From NCBI GenBank assembly GCA_905183005.1, contig CAJJDO010000164.1:124001-188000 (forward strand): a stretch of 64,000 bases of DNA, written 5' to 3'. Every line of letters begins with the position of its first letter. Positions within the stretch are counted from its first letter, which is position 1. Shown here piece by piece: positions 26,195-39,873 of this stretch. The position numbers and the translations under genes were made by a program. The stretch is from Paramecium pentaurelia. Taxonomy: Eukaryota > Ciliophora > Oligohymenophorea > Peniculida > Parameciidae. The notes under the pieces were generated by a model. The model was not told the origin of the DNA. It saw only the letters and a program-made list of their open reading frames with translations, and did no database searches.

Positions 26195-27220
26195 TCATGA
26201 GAAATTACGCTTATTAATCTTCTTAAGAGATGGAAAATAGGCATTCATTACCCTATTATTAGAAGAGTTCAATTTATTCTTTTTTTGAGATGTACAATAT
26301 AATCTTTCTTTTTGATTTTATTGTAGTTCTTTCTATTTTTTTATTAATTTAAGCAAATTATTTTGTTTATAATTTGATTTCTCTATTGATTTTGGTGATA
26401 TTTCTATTTTGTCACATTTAGTTTCATTTGATTCAGTTAATTGAATTAATTCCGAAAATTCCAGTTTTTTTATTGAAGATCTTATATGCCAATCTAAACC
26501 ATATAATTTACAGCAATCTTTAAGAAATCTATTTCTAGGTGTCAATTACTTTTGAAATATTTCTTTATTTTATGTTAACGAATTATTATTGAGATTGCTT
26601 TAATTGATATTACTATCTTTAATTTATTTATCAATTGATAAAAAACTTGGTATGTATTCTGTTCGACTTGATTCTAATCTATTAAGTTTCTTTAATTATT
26701 TATTTGTAATCCAATTTTTATTGTTTGTTTATTTGTTTGAAGAGGGAAGAGAACATCGATCACTTTTAAAAGATGATTAAGATTTTTATGGAATTAATAG
26801 ATGAAGAGTCTCTTGAAATTTCTATTTGATTATATTTGGAGTCATTATTAATTAAGATTTCTTATTTAAACTGATATTTCTATATTATTTCCATTTTTTT
26901 GATGGACTAGATGTATTTGATCGATTTTAATAAGTCTATAAATGTCTATAATATTCCATTCTTATAAAATATATAGGATTATAATGTCTATTTAATTTAT
27001 GCCATTCTTTTTTCTATTTCTTATTAAATATATTTCTATCATAATCTCTAAACCAATATTCCTTAGGTAATGATTATGCTAAAATTAGTTTACCATTAGA
27101 ATCTATTTTTTTTGGTTTAATTTCAGTAGCTGTTTAAAATAAGTTCTTTTTTGAAAGATGATTAATTGGAGTCTAAAAATTAAAGAAGGAATGACCCTAT
27201 ATTGTATTTAATTTATACAT
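26195..27220 (-). CDS. Unknown basic protein, single exon
   Basis: A TGA-free frame of 341 codons from ATG 27220 (MYKLNTIQGHSFFNFQTP). Rich in Lys, Asn, Ser and Gln. Better-ordered pieces are LPKEYWFRDYDRNIFNKKQK, EWHKLNRHYNPIYFIRMEYY near residues 55-100 and LKDCCKLYGLDWHIRSSIKK near residue 245. The remainder looks disordered. No known domain is recognised and no membrane segment is seen. The length of the frame and its mixed composition make a chance ORF unlikely. Confidence 0.68.
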
Positions 27221-27456
27221 AATTATTTTAATTGAATTTAAATTTATATTTTAATTTGATAAAAGCTTAGAAATTAAAAGTGTTCATCAATATAATTGAA
27301 GTGGAAATTACCATTTATATATCTAATTAAAATTTTAATTTTATTAATTATTAATGCTACTTTATGATTCATAAAAATAATCAACAAAAATTTATGTAGT
27401 AATTGTCTATCATCACTTATTAATTTATATATATGAATAGATAAATTATTAAATAT

Positions 27457-27825
27457 ATGGGATTGTCATAGAGTTTTGAAAAATCAATATATTTCTCTTA
27501 GAATAAATTCAAATATGAATTAAAGTTAAGTAAATATTTAAAAAGATTGTTCAATAATACATCATAGTTATTAAGAGAATACTAATTAGAAGTATTATAA
27601 TAGATGAATTCAATTCTTAATTTTATAAGCTCAAATATAGAGTAAAAATATGATTATTATAGTAAACAAATTTTTAAGAAGAGGTATATATATATGGTTA
27701 TGGATTTAAATAAAGTGTATAAAGACACAGTAAAATATTAATATCAAATGTTTAGTTGTATATAATATTTTTTTAATATTAGAGATTTCATAAAACATCA
27801 ATATTAATTAATTAAAAAATCTTGA
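27457..27825 (+). CDS. Small putative protein with N-myristoylation-like start
   Basis: A 122-codon frame starting MGLSQSFEKS; Gly2 with Ser at position 5 or 6 fits an N-myristoylation signal. It continues as a helical, basic protein (KFKYELKLSKYLKRLF, LLREYQLEVLQQM) and ends ...HQYQLIKKS before TGA. The bases after the stop stay protein-like in parts (HNLLNINYDNN), so it could be the 5' piece of a longer or decayed gene. No family recognised. Confidence 0.45.
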
Positions 27826-28438
27826 TTTTAAAGACATAATTTACTTAATATTAATTATGATAACAATATCATATAATTCAAGGTATTTTTAAATTAAAAA
27901 TGATTGATAAAATTTATTTAATGAGTTTGTCTGATGAAAGAATTATTGTTCTTTATAATAAAAACATTAATAAATACTTATTAAGTAAAAGCTGAGGGAA
28001 AATAAGATAATAGTATTAAATATTATTGAATGGATTGAATATATAATTATGATGAGGAATATCATGAAATTTATATATTGAGGATATAGAAAAAAATAAA
28101 GAGTAACAATCATTAATTGATAGATTTAATTATGATTCATGTAATTTATTATTGAATCATCTCATTTTTAAAAACCTGAAAATATATAATAATTATTTAT
28201 ATTGTTTATTCAGTAATATAAGCTTTTAAGGTTGTAATTTATAATGATAAAATATAAAGTTGAATCTAATAATGAGAACTTGGTTTGTTTAATTATTTTA
28301 TGCAATAGAATCTGAATGAAATGAACCTAATATTTCATTAAATGAAGACATTATGAATAATATCAATTGGCATTATATAATCATTAGACTTATGATGTTA
28401 TTTAAAATATATATTTACAATAGAAAATATTATTAAAA
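27826..28438. other. Intergenic DNA, possible gene remnant
   Basis: About 610 bp with short protein-like pieces (for example SLSDERIIVLYNKN near 27.92 kb) but no continuous frame. It may be spacer or decayed coding sequence. Confidence 0.4.
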
Positions 28439-29718
<1,280 letters not shown>

Positions 29719-30020
29719 TAATAAATATTGTATATTTCAATAAGAAATAATTTGTATAATTAATTATACAATATCAATTATATGATTTAAGTTTATATCA
29801 TTTATTTATTAGTTTTAGAATAGTTATTTTTTTAATAAAACAAGTATTATTTATATTTCTTTGATGATCATTTTCAATATTAATATTTATTATATTATTT
29901 TTTTAATTTATTTAGAATATCTTCAAAATAAATTAATGATAATATGAATATAAATTAATAATTTTATTAATAAATAATTCAATTTCTAATTATGTAATCA
30001 TATGTATAAAAATATAATTA
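29719..30020. terminator. Convergent 3' spacer
   Basis: About 300 bp between the stops of two convergent genes; A+T-rich, with no defined termination signal visible. Confidence 0.3.
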
Positions 30021-30837
30021 TCAATGTTTTTACTTTGTAAAAGCTGCAATAATTTCTTTTAATATTTAAATTTTAGCATTTTAAGGTAATGATTTAATTT
30101 ATAAATCATCCCCTAATTCTAATTTTTATAAAGATTCCAAAAAAAAGTCTTCTATTTAAGTTCTTTGATCTAAAATAAGTTAAGCTAATTCTTTCATTTA
30201 ATTAATTTCTTTTTATTTAATTATTAATTATTCTTAAAATTATTAATGTTTTTTTAACAAGTTTTCTTCAAATTTTGCATTTTAATCTTACAATTATTGT
30301 AATTAAATTTTAAGCATTTTATTTTCATCTTTAAGTTTATTAATTTCTTTTTCAGTTTACAATTTTTAGACAACAGTAATTTAATCATTAGAATGTTTTC
30401 TATTAGATTATTACATTTATGATTATAAATCCTCTTTTTATTTTGTTATTTATTTTAATTCTTATTGTAATTTAATTATCTAATTATCTTTAAGTTATAA
30501 TACTATATCATGTTCTTCTTATATTTCTATATAATTAATAATTAATATTACTATGTTTAGTTATTTAAAATCTCTCATCCATTTAGACAATTTCAGATTC
30601 ATAATCTGATTAGATTTTATCAATCTAAGATCTTAGATCTGCAATTTATTTTAGATAATTATTTTTTTCAATCTACCATTATTCTTAAGGTTATGCTTAA
30701 ATCATTTATAAGTCCTTATTAACAAGTGTCAAATTAGAGACTATTTTATCAACAAAATCACATTGTAATTAAAGAGCCTATTCGATTTCTTCATATTGAT
30801 GTTATTACTATGTCTAATTAATTGATTAATTATTCAT
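30021..30837 (-). CDS. Coiled-coil protein, possibly BBOF1-like
   Basis: About 260 residues, almost wholly coiled coil (KNNYLKQIADLRSQIDKIQS, LQQELKQITKQKEDLQSQM). The C-terminal segment, IEDFFLESLQKLE then LKEIIAAFTK, recalls basal body-orientation factor 1 and related ciliary coiled-coil proteins, in which a FFL.(S/A)L segment follows the coil; that link is tentative. A 25-nt intron after ITKH restores the frame. The chosen ATG overlaps the stop of the DHHC gene (ATGA), unusual for a nuclear gene, so the true start may be a later Met near 30708. Confidence 0.62.
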
Positions 30838-32192
30838 TTTATAAAATTCAAACTCTATGTACTATATTCCCAATTTGTCAATTTAGTTACAGAAAAACGA
30901 CAATATTATTGAAGATTTTGTTTCCATCCATTGCTGAAAGGGGATCCCAATTATTATGGAAAATCTTTAAGATATGAAATCCTCTTCCAACTCTTATATT
31001 CCCAAGTTGTCATATTCTTATAACTCAACAAAGAATGGAATAAAAATAAACTGAGAACCATTAATCCCATTGATATTGATATCACTATACTGATCACTAC
31101 TAATATTGAAAACCATTTATTATATGAAGAGAAATCAATATATGGAAAAGTCTACTTATGATAAATAATATTTACTTCTCTCATTACATATATTATTTCT
31201 TATATTTAGAAAAATAGAAACCAATAAAATACACATCTATTCCTTTCACCAATACAATTATTTGTCTATTAAATATATTATTTATATTAATAATACCCAT
31301 GGACAATGATGATCATATAATGCTATACATCTATTACATTTTCTACAATGTTTAGAACGAATGATTTAATCTTGATTACATATTGGACAATATCTCTTTT
31401 CTATAAACATACTATTTCCATGATGTACACTTTAATCAATATTTTTATCATTATTAACAGATTTAGGTGATTATTGATGTTCAATTTATTCATTTTAATC
31501 AATATTGATTTCTTATTAAAAATTACATTAAGGATCTGTTTATGTATTTGCATTATTATTATTATTATTGATGTCAGGTTTTGTACTTCCTTAAGAAAAC
31601 ACTTAAGATTTACGTGCATTATTTGAATGAGGACTTTACATTTTAGAAGGAGTATTTGATTTTTCTGGTGTTTTCTCATTAGATTAAGCAATATTATCAA
31701 GATTTTATATTTCATTATATGATTGTTAATTTTATTCATCCATTGATGCTTCACATTCCATTTCAAATTCATCTTTATTCCTATAATATATAAATTTTAT
31801 ATACTTTGGATTATCTTTAGCTTATTCAATAATTTTCAAATCTATATGTTCTTCTTGCACTTGCTCTTTTGTTCTCTATTGAGAATTACCTGGAAATGGA
31901 TGAAATGATTATTTCTTTTTTTAATATGGATTTGAACTATCTGTATATTAATAATCATTAATTGTAACAAATCCTGGCTTATCATATCATTATTATTTAC
32001 ATCCTTGAATGCAGTGAATCCATAGAAAATTATAGTAAATATTATCATCAAATACAAATAATAAGTACCTAAATTCTAACTTTCAAATAATTTATCATCA
32101 ACAATACTAAAAATGCTTAGTAAATAGATTTGCATAAATCCATAAAATAATGGTGCTCAAAGATTCAATTAAATAATACCTAATTTAACCAT
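30834..32192 (-). CDS. DHHC palmitoyltransferase
   Basis: A membrane S-acyltransferase that attaches palmitate to cysteines of target proteins. Two membrane helices precede the catalytic domain (IYLLSIFSIV; YLYLMIIFTIIFYGF), followed by the usual DPGF motif, then a long Gln/Asn/Ser-rich loop of about 160 residues. The zinc-binding DHHC domain reads RYCPICNQDQIIRSKHC, CRKCNRCIALYDHHCPW and TNNCIGERN. Two more helices follow (CVFYWFLFFQIQEII; WFSILVVISIVISISMGLMV) and the TTWE signature after them. Introns of 24, 23 and about 32 nt (after MVKL, after AFKD, after HCPW) restore the frame. The long insert between helix 2 and the DHHC domain is larger than typical. Confidence 0.93.
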
Positions 32193-32444
32193 CAATCTAA
32201 TTTAATATTAATTAATATATAATAACATTTATATTATATTTTCTATTTATTTAATTAAAATATAATAATTATTATTATTATTATTAAATAAATAAATTAC
32301 ATAAATAGAAAATAATAATAAAGGTTGTTAAACTAAAAAGTCTTAACAAATTATCCATCTTAAATGTTTTAATAATTCATTACTTTAAAAAGTATAATAT
32401 AATTAATAACAATATTTCTTAATCATTATATTTAAATTATATTT

Positions 32445-33103
32445 TCATTTTTAATCCTTAAGTTATGTTTCAGTTTTACATTTTTAATATTTATTAATAT
32501 TAGCATATATTTTAATATTTAATTTTGATTCATTTATTGAATCATTTTATAAGTGATTTATTGATTCTTTATGTGCAATAGCAATTAAATTACTTTCTGG
32601 ATGAATCAATTATGAGAATGTATCATTAACAGGTGTCAAATGAATTTTCATCATCAAATTCATTTATTCTATACTTTTTCTTAATTTTATATTATCCAAT
32701 TTAACTTATTGTACAGACTTCAATATATTATGATATTTATTCATTTATTTATGTTAAAATTACAAATCCTATGTTTTATATTAATAAATCATACCAGAAA
32801 TCCAATTTTCTATTGAGATTTTAATAATTGATTCTCTTATTTTAATTCTTCTATTGTTTATTCCATTTATTTCATTTATTGTATAAGATAGTAAACATAA
32901 GATGTTTCTGATTATGTTTATTATGGTTTATTTGTTAGTTATTTAGAAAAAGAAAGAGATGTTGATAAATGATTAGGTGATCCATGTTATTCCAGTTATT
33001 TTCTATGGGATTTAATAGGAGATGGTTCTTATTTGAAAAAGGTATTTTGAAAATGATGTACACTCTTAGTTTGATTTAATAAGTAGGGTCTTTGATCACT
33101 CAT
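32445..33103 (-). CDS. Unknown small coiled-coil protein
   Basis: About 210 residues from ATG 33103 (MSDQRPYLLNQTKSVHHF). A disordered N-terminal third is followed by a coiled coil (LIQQMKQMEQTIEELKQENQ, then MNKYHNILKSVQQVKLDNIK) with a 26-nt intron between the two halves after KIGFL. No known domain. It lies about 85 bp downstream of the RanBP2-type zinc-finger gene on the same strand. Confidence 0.68.
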
Positions 33104-33187
33104 ATATTTTGTAAATAAATTTATTATATAATTATACTCTCAATTTTATTAAAGTAGTAAAACAAAAAATTTAAAAAAATTGTAAAT

Positions 33188-33487
33188 TCAAAATTGATCT
33201 AAATCCAATACCAAAAGACTTGATTTAACAATTGGATCAATTTAGTTTTCTAATAATTCATCAACACTTTCTATTGGTTCCTCATAATGGATGAGAACCA
33301 ATGTTCGAAAACCTCTAAATTATTGCTTTAAGGATTTTTTATGGGGGAACTTATTGCATCGATTGCCTGGATATTGTAGATTGGATTTACATTAATTTCT
33401 GAATGAGAAGTTTAAGTTTTTACATACACCACAAATCCAATCACCAACTCTTTATCTTCTTTTTACTATGTAGGGAGAACTATTCAT
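33188..33487 (-). CDS. Small RanBP2-type zinc-finger protein
   Basis: About 91 residues. A 24-nt intron joins GDWICGVCKNLNFSFRNQ to CNRCNKFP, giving a complete RanBP2-type (C4) zinc finger with the WxCxxC and CxxC pairs and the NF..R core residues. Such fingers bind single-stranded RNA or ubiquitin; the NF.FR..CNRC form is closest to the RNA-binding type, an inference from the signature. The C-terminal half (EEPIESVDELLENQID) is acidic. Start at ATG 33487 with a short basic leader (YIVKRRQRVGDW). Confidence 0.82.
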
Positions 33488-33643
33488 ATATTTTATTATT
33501 TGAAATTCAAAAATTAATAACGATATATATATGAAATTAGAATATTTATACAGTTCTTATTTTAATATTTATAATATATATATATATAACATTTATGTCT
33601 TTTACTAATTGTAAATAATTTGAATATGATGTAATTAATTATA

Positions 33644-35132
33644 ATGAATTAATAATAATCTCAAAGTTCAACCCATAGGCGAAATAATTCAGATTTAAGT
33701 ATTGATGCCTAACCTGTAGAATCTGAATCAATTATGAATTTATAAATAGCCTATAGTTGGCTTACCTTAGTAAGAGCTATTCTAATTAGGCTCTTTTGAT
33801 AGTTATATTGTTTAATTGTTTCTTGATATTGTTACTTTCATCCTTTGCATTTAATTTGAGCTTCAGGATTCCAATTCTGTTTATTAGCATAGGACACTTA
33901 TTATATTTGATAAAGATTTGCATTAGTTATAATAAAATGTACAATAAATTATAGTTATAATAAGAGCAAAAAGTAATTAGGAATGTTGTATCGAGTTGAT
34001 GTGGGGTGTTGGATTAATTTCTTATTATGTATGTTTGATTAATAAGATCAGAGTTGTTTAATATATTTTATTGATAACAATGACTTTTAAATGTAATACT
34101 TGGCAATATTTTTGGTATTTATGACAATTATATGGATGATTTAATGTATCTTTTAAATATATAGACATAACACTAATGATTATTAATAGAAATTAGTATC
34201 AATATAAATTAAATTAGATTGTAATAATGATTAGATTTTGTTTTGTCACATAATTGATGTTCATTAATTTGAAAGTGATTAATTGGTTACCTGTTAGATG
34301 GATATATACTTTTTCAATATTTTGGTTATTCTTACTAATAATAATATTGATGTAATTAGTATCTTTATTTAAATTGTCAATCATAATAAATCAATATTTC
34401 AATTGTAATATTGATTAAAGACAATTATTGATGATTAAAATAATTGGTATAATATGGACCAATTTAATTATTTTTGGTTTTTGTGGTGTTCCTACATATG
34501 CACTATTGAAATTGAGTTTTTATTTAGAATAAAATATAGAACATAATTATGTCTTTGAAATAATAACTAGTGTATTCTATACACTAATATTTTTGGTGTA
34601 TACTATATATCATAAAGATTTATTATCAACATTCATTTTTACAATTTTAAAGTTACAAACTTAATAGGAAATAGTAAGAGAACAAGAAATTATTAGTTTT
34701 CCAAGTTCAAGAAATCAAAAGAAATTTGTTTATTAATTTAGGGATAACATTTTAAATGATTTTCCAAAATAATTAATTAAGATTTCTAGTACTTATTATC
34801 TCCCAGAAGATTAAAGAAATTAAACTGAAATTAATTCAGCTGGTGGTATTTATAATAAATCTCCAACTCTTACTGAAGTAGTTGATGGATCAATGAAACA
34901 ATGTTTTAATTGTTTTCAATAATAAAGTAATACAGTATATATTCCATGTGGTCATGGAGGAGTATGTTCAAAATGTGCATTTGATTGGTTCAAAGAAAGA
35001 AAGGAATGTTTGATATGTAGAAGTGTAAAATAATATATATTAATAATAAATTAGTAAATATAGGCTATCTTGAAAATCGTTTAAGCAGATGATCAAAGAG
35101 TCAAAGTAATAGATATAATTGCATTAAATTGA
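33644..35132 (+). CDS. Multi-pass membrane RING-finger protein
   Basis: Likely a membrane-anchored E3 ubiquitin ligase. Several hydrophobic helices (ALLIVILFNCFLILLL, WIYTFSIFWLFLLIIILM, IIWTNLIIFGFCGV, FYTLIFLVYTIY) precede a C-terminal RING: CFNCFQQ, then YIPCGHGGVCSKCAFDW and ECLICRSVK. This fits the C3HC4 pattern of the MAPL/MUL1 type. Introns of 20 nt (after AYSWLTL) and 23 nt (after QQEQK) are clear. Two TGA codons at 34122 and 34137 lie in the reading frame and are not removed by any intron of ordinary length (see findings). Two in-frame ATGs at 33626 and 33629 could extend the N-terminus. Confidence 0.78.
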
Positions 35133-35304
35133 TATTATTACTTAATATATAAATTTTATAAAACAATTCAATCTTCTTACAATAGTTTTATATTTCTTAA
35201 TATAATATCTGTACATTCTTAAGTCTATTAATAATTATATTAATAAAGAGATATTGTTTTATCTGATATATGGTAAAATAAATTATGTATTATTAAAATA
35301 AAAA

Positions 35305-38300
35305 ATGGAAATTATTGATTAAGAGTCTCGCATCCTAAGTTAAAGAATATTAAATGAATTTCATATAAATGAAATACGAAACAATTTCATTAGTATTCTA
35401 GGAATAAATAAAACTCATTTTGGGTAATACCTCTAAAAACTATCTAAAGAATCGTTGATTTTACCAATCTTATATATACATTGGCAGAGAATAATCAAGT
35501 CTCATAATCTACTATCCAAGAATGTTTTAACATATTCGATGAAAATAAGGATGGTAAATTAGATTGGAATGAATATTTGAAGTTGTTTGTAGAATACATT
35601 AAGAAAGTGTAATGTCTAACATATCTGAAATCATTATCTTCTTTAGAAGAATAGAGCTAGTAATTCATTTCAATTAATAATCTCTAGATATCTCTAATAA
35701 TTATAAATAGCCTTTTTAGCCTCTCCATTCAAATAATTATTTACCACTTAAAATTTATAATCAGTTGAATAGACTTTAGCATCCTTTGAAAATAGATCCT
35801 CTAATAAACATATCAAAAAATACTATTTCATTAGTAGAGATTCTTTTGAACCCTCATTAAATCAAATTCATTAAGATCTAATTATTTTTTAAGACTTTAA
35901 TATTTTACCAGCATAAATTATTTAAGTTCTCAAAAGTGTATTATTATAAAGATTACCCCACGTAAAAATTAAAAAAATTGAATATGTCAAATAATTAATA
36001 GCCTAAATCATTAATAATGGATATTGTGATCATCTATTCAAATTACTCTTAATTGATGAAGATAAAGATTAATATTTAATAGATGAAAAAGATTAACATT
36101 AAATTTTAGGATTATAAGCACTTACATTAATTGCAGCCACTATACACATCTATGAAATCCAAATACTCATCCCTATTTAAAGTATCTTATTTGTAGATAC
36201 TATATTAAATATCATCTCTGAAACACAAAATGATCTCATTATTGAATAAGGATATATATTACTTGGACATCTAATATTATATGATAAAACCTATTAACAA
36301 ATATTATTTACTAAAAGACAAGCACTTCTTGATGTTTAACTTATTGATGATGAAAAGATATTCTATCATAGCTGGTTTATTGGATGTCTATTCTCTAGAT
36401 ATGAAAATCATTAAGCCACTAAATTTATGACATTAATGAATACCTTACCAGATAACTTACTATGGCTCTAGATTATTATTAATTACTATTAATAATATGG
36501 ATTAATATAATCTATTGAAAAAAATTAAATCAGAATTCAAATTCAAATTAATATGCTCATTATTATTTAACCCTTATTGGCCACATAAATACATTAAGAT
36601 GTTCTTATAGCATTATTATCATAATTATAAAATTAAGCTACAGATAATAGATTTAAATTATAAATCTTAACTACTCTAAAAAAGATCTTTAAATTGCCTT
36701 ATCAATTAAATTATCAAAATTTTACTGCCTAAAATATCCTATTATCCAATAATCTATTAAATATATTAATGTAACTAACTGCAGATCCTAATTCATAACT
36801 TAGTTACAAAGCTAAAAAATTATTCTTTAAGACTCTATGTCTTGAGAATTCTGGAATACTCTTAAAATACTTATAAGAATCTAATAATTTATAGTCATTC
36901 TTATATGTTCTTGAAAGTCATTTTGTATAAAATGTTGATGCCAACTTTTAGAAATACTTTAAATATAAAATACTTACAATCTTAAGATTAATGAGTTAAG
37001 ATAGTAACACATTCTAAATCCTATCTACAGATTAATGGTTCTTTAAATTACTCATTAAAGCGCTTAATGATAATAATCAAATCTTTACTTCAAATAATTA
37101 AATTATGATTAATTGTTAATATGATTATCTTGTAATTAATGAAATAACTGAATATTGCATTACATTTAATCTTCATTTTTAACCAATGTTTAGATAAAAA
37201 CCTTAATTATCCTATCAAGCTATAGAGATGATTTATAAAATACTTCCAAATTAATAAGCTATTAATGAAATTAAATAATATTTTGTTAAGCTTTTAGAGA
37301 ATATTGATAAATATCAACCATTAATATTAAAAAAATACTTGAAACCTTTATACTAATCAGTTTGTGAAATAGTAACTTAACTTAATAATTTGATTATTTC
37401 ATTAAATGATTTAATGAAAAATAATTAAGTTTTTCACAATAATTTTATTTCATTATTAAAATTCTTAATAAATGAACTTTCTGTATTTTAAGACTATTTA
37501 GTAAGTAAAAAGGAATTAATTGATGATACCTTATTAATCATTGGTACTGAAGCTACTTATGATGGATGTGTTGTAACAACTGTATATTTAAATACATATT
37601 AAAACTCATCAAAATGCAAGATAGTATTGAAACCTTAACTCACTTTATTAGAATTTGAAAAGCATGTAGAATAAGGTTTATAAACATCAGGACCACTTTT
37701 ATACTTAGTAATCAATTAGAATCATCCTAATAAAATACCTTATGATGATTTTTCAATAATAGATGAATTATGTTTTAGAAAATTCAAAGAGTTAGCAGAT
37801 TAATTTATAGAAACTTAATTTGGAAGTATCAAAGTATCTTAAGAGGTTATTGCTGTTGAACTTTATAGATTAAAGATGGAAGATTATTCAATGAAGAAGA
37901 TTTATGAGATATTGAACAAAGGTTCATCTTATATATAATTCAAATAAATTCAAGATAATCAAATGTTATGGTTTTTGGAGAATAGTTCTGGTATTTATTC
38001 AAAATAATTCAATAGACACCAAAGATAAAGGTTAGTAATTATAATAAATATTTTAATTAACTAAATTACCCTATACATATATAGAGAATCTATTTGATGT
38101 ATTTTTAATCCTAATATAATTACTAGTCTATTAATCAATTTTTTGATAAAAATAATCTATAATAGTAATATAGACAAATATTACAAGATGATTTTAAAGA
38201 TTACTTAAAAGATATGAAGATTCCACACTTGTTAGGAGTTAAAATTGCTTCATTTTTATCAAGGAATGGATTAAAAAACCCTGTTGATTTTTAGGATTTT

Positions 38301-38737
38301 ATTTGTTTTATTTCTCTATTTTATTAACAGAGGTAATTTATTTGATTTATAAAAAATTTAAGTTTTAGCGAAACAATTATTATGAAGTTCACTTATCTTT
38401 TATATGCAAACAAAGAGGGTAAATTTGGAAAAGATTAATTGTGTGAATATTTGTAAACAATTTTTGTAATTAATATATATATATATAAATTTAGGATATT
38501 TAAAACTAAGTTATAAATGAATAATAAATTAATGAATGGGGTTCAAATTTATTTTTGAAAATTGATTAAAATCAAGATGGTTATATTTCATTTTATGAAT
38601 ATCATGCTTTATTAAAAGAAGAATAATATCGAGCAAAACTCTTAGATCCAATTTGTGCATTATTTACAAATTTGCCATTTCAGACTACTTCTAATCGCTT
38701 CATTTTTGGAACACCTTTAAAATTATTTAGAAGTTGA
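35305..38737 (+). CDS. Large EF-hand protein with helical repeats
   Basis: More than 1,000 residues. The N-terminal part has an EF-hand calcium-binding loop (DENKDGKLDWNEYLKLF) near residue 80 and the C-terminal part has another (KIDQNQDGYISFYEYHALL) about 50 residues from the end. Between them lies a long, all-helical region (for example LLGHLILYDKTYQQILF, LILKYLKPLYQSVCEIVTQL) that resembles armadillo/HEAT-like repeats, with a small mixed section near IIGTEATYDGCVV. Introns: 26 nt after THFG, about 40 nt after EYIKK, and two or more near 38.03-38.49 kb that I could not fix exactly. The protein is probably a calcium-responsive scaffold; the family is not recognised. Confidence 0.75.
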
Positions 38738-39519
38738 AAAATAATATATTTTTTTTCATTAACATTTTGAAATTATTATTATTCTATATTAAATCATTAC
38801 TTATATTAGATATAATATAGTATTTGAAATCAACATCATAAATAGAATCACAATAGAATACACAAATATATTTAATCAATAATTATATTCTAATAAATAA
38901 TTTAGATATTTCAAATCAAATAATAAACTAATATTTACACATATATAAATATATATATTATCCATATCTCTTACTTTTTTATATTCCTCTAATAAATTAC
39001 ATTAAATAAATATTTAAGATCTTTAGATCTAAAAATAAAATAAATCTAGGATAAGTATCAATTCTCAATCATTCATAAATGATATCATTATTTTAATGAT
39101 ATTTCATATATTCTAATATAGCATTTTTACATGATTGCATATAAATTATTATAAATATTAAATAATTTTACTTTGTGATAATAATAACATGTCTTCTGAT
39201 AAGAGCAATAGAATGATAATATATTTATGGTATTGAAATATAAAATAGAAAAAAGATACATAGATATTAGGTTTAAGGCATATTTAATATAACTTTTGTT
39301 ACTGGAAAAAAGAGTTAGTATTTAAAAGATAATATAGAAGATAGTTTAGTAATAGGTTTATGAGAATTAGATGATTAGATCAATTATTAAATTAATTTAA
39401 TGTATTCTATGATGCCATTATCCTTATCCATTCTCAATTATAGTTTAAATCAACTCTATTATAAAAACTCATTAAAAGTAGCTAAAAATTTAAATTTATT
39501 CAAATCCTTTATTAATAAA
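38738..39519. other. Intergenic A+T-rich DNA
   Basis: About 780 bp. The frame of the following gene is open upstream to 39400, but that part looks non-coding. Nothing else recognised. Confidence 0.4.
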
Positions 39520-39873
39520 ATGAAATAAAATTCCCAATAAACTAGAACCTATTAAAAAGTTTCAAACATTAAAAAAAAGACTCTTATGAATATGGTATTC
39601 CTTTTGGGATTTAAAATAAAACATGTAATTTCTACTCTCTATCCATATCGTTAGGCAGCCAAGCAATTAAATATTAAATATGCGGCAGCCAAAACTATCA
39701 TAGTATGTCATAGAAACAATGTTATAAAACAAAAACTAGAGTTTAAATCCTCTTCAGAATGCAAGATTGTTTCTATAAATTCAAAAAAGTGCAAGATTAC
39801 TATAATAACAAGGGTTGGAGGAGATGCAGTCTCTTAGATCTCATTTGAATATTCCTAGAAATAAGGAGCATGA
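39520..39873 (+). CDS. Helix-turn-helix protein, Tc1/mariner-like DNA-binding domain (copy 1)
   Basis: From ATG 39520 (MKQNSQQTRTYQKV) the protein has a helix-turn-helix unit of the kind at the start of Tc1/mariner/IS630 transposases: KKKTLMNMVF, then AAKQLNIKYAAAKTIIVCHR. A 30-nt intron after GFKIKH joins the two halves; without it the frame is also open, giving a longer linker. The intron position is the same as in the minus-strand paralogue at 44015-44358. There is no catalytic (DDE) domain after it, only about 45 residues (ECKIVSINSKKCKITII). This is either a domesticated DNA-binding protein or a truncated transposase. The intact frame and shared intron favour a gene family. Confidence 0.68.

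Noticed and set aside
31401..32057. Two minus-strand frames of 123 and 71 codons
   Set aside because: Alternative frame over the low-complexity loop of the DHHC gene, or only part of its N-terminal exon in the standard code; the code-6 model explains both.
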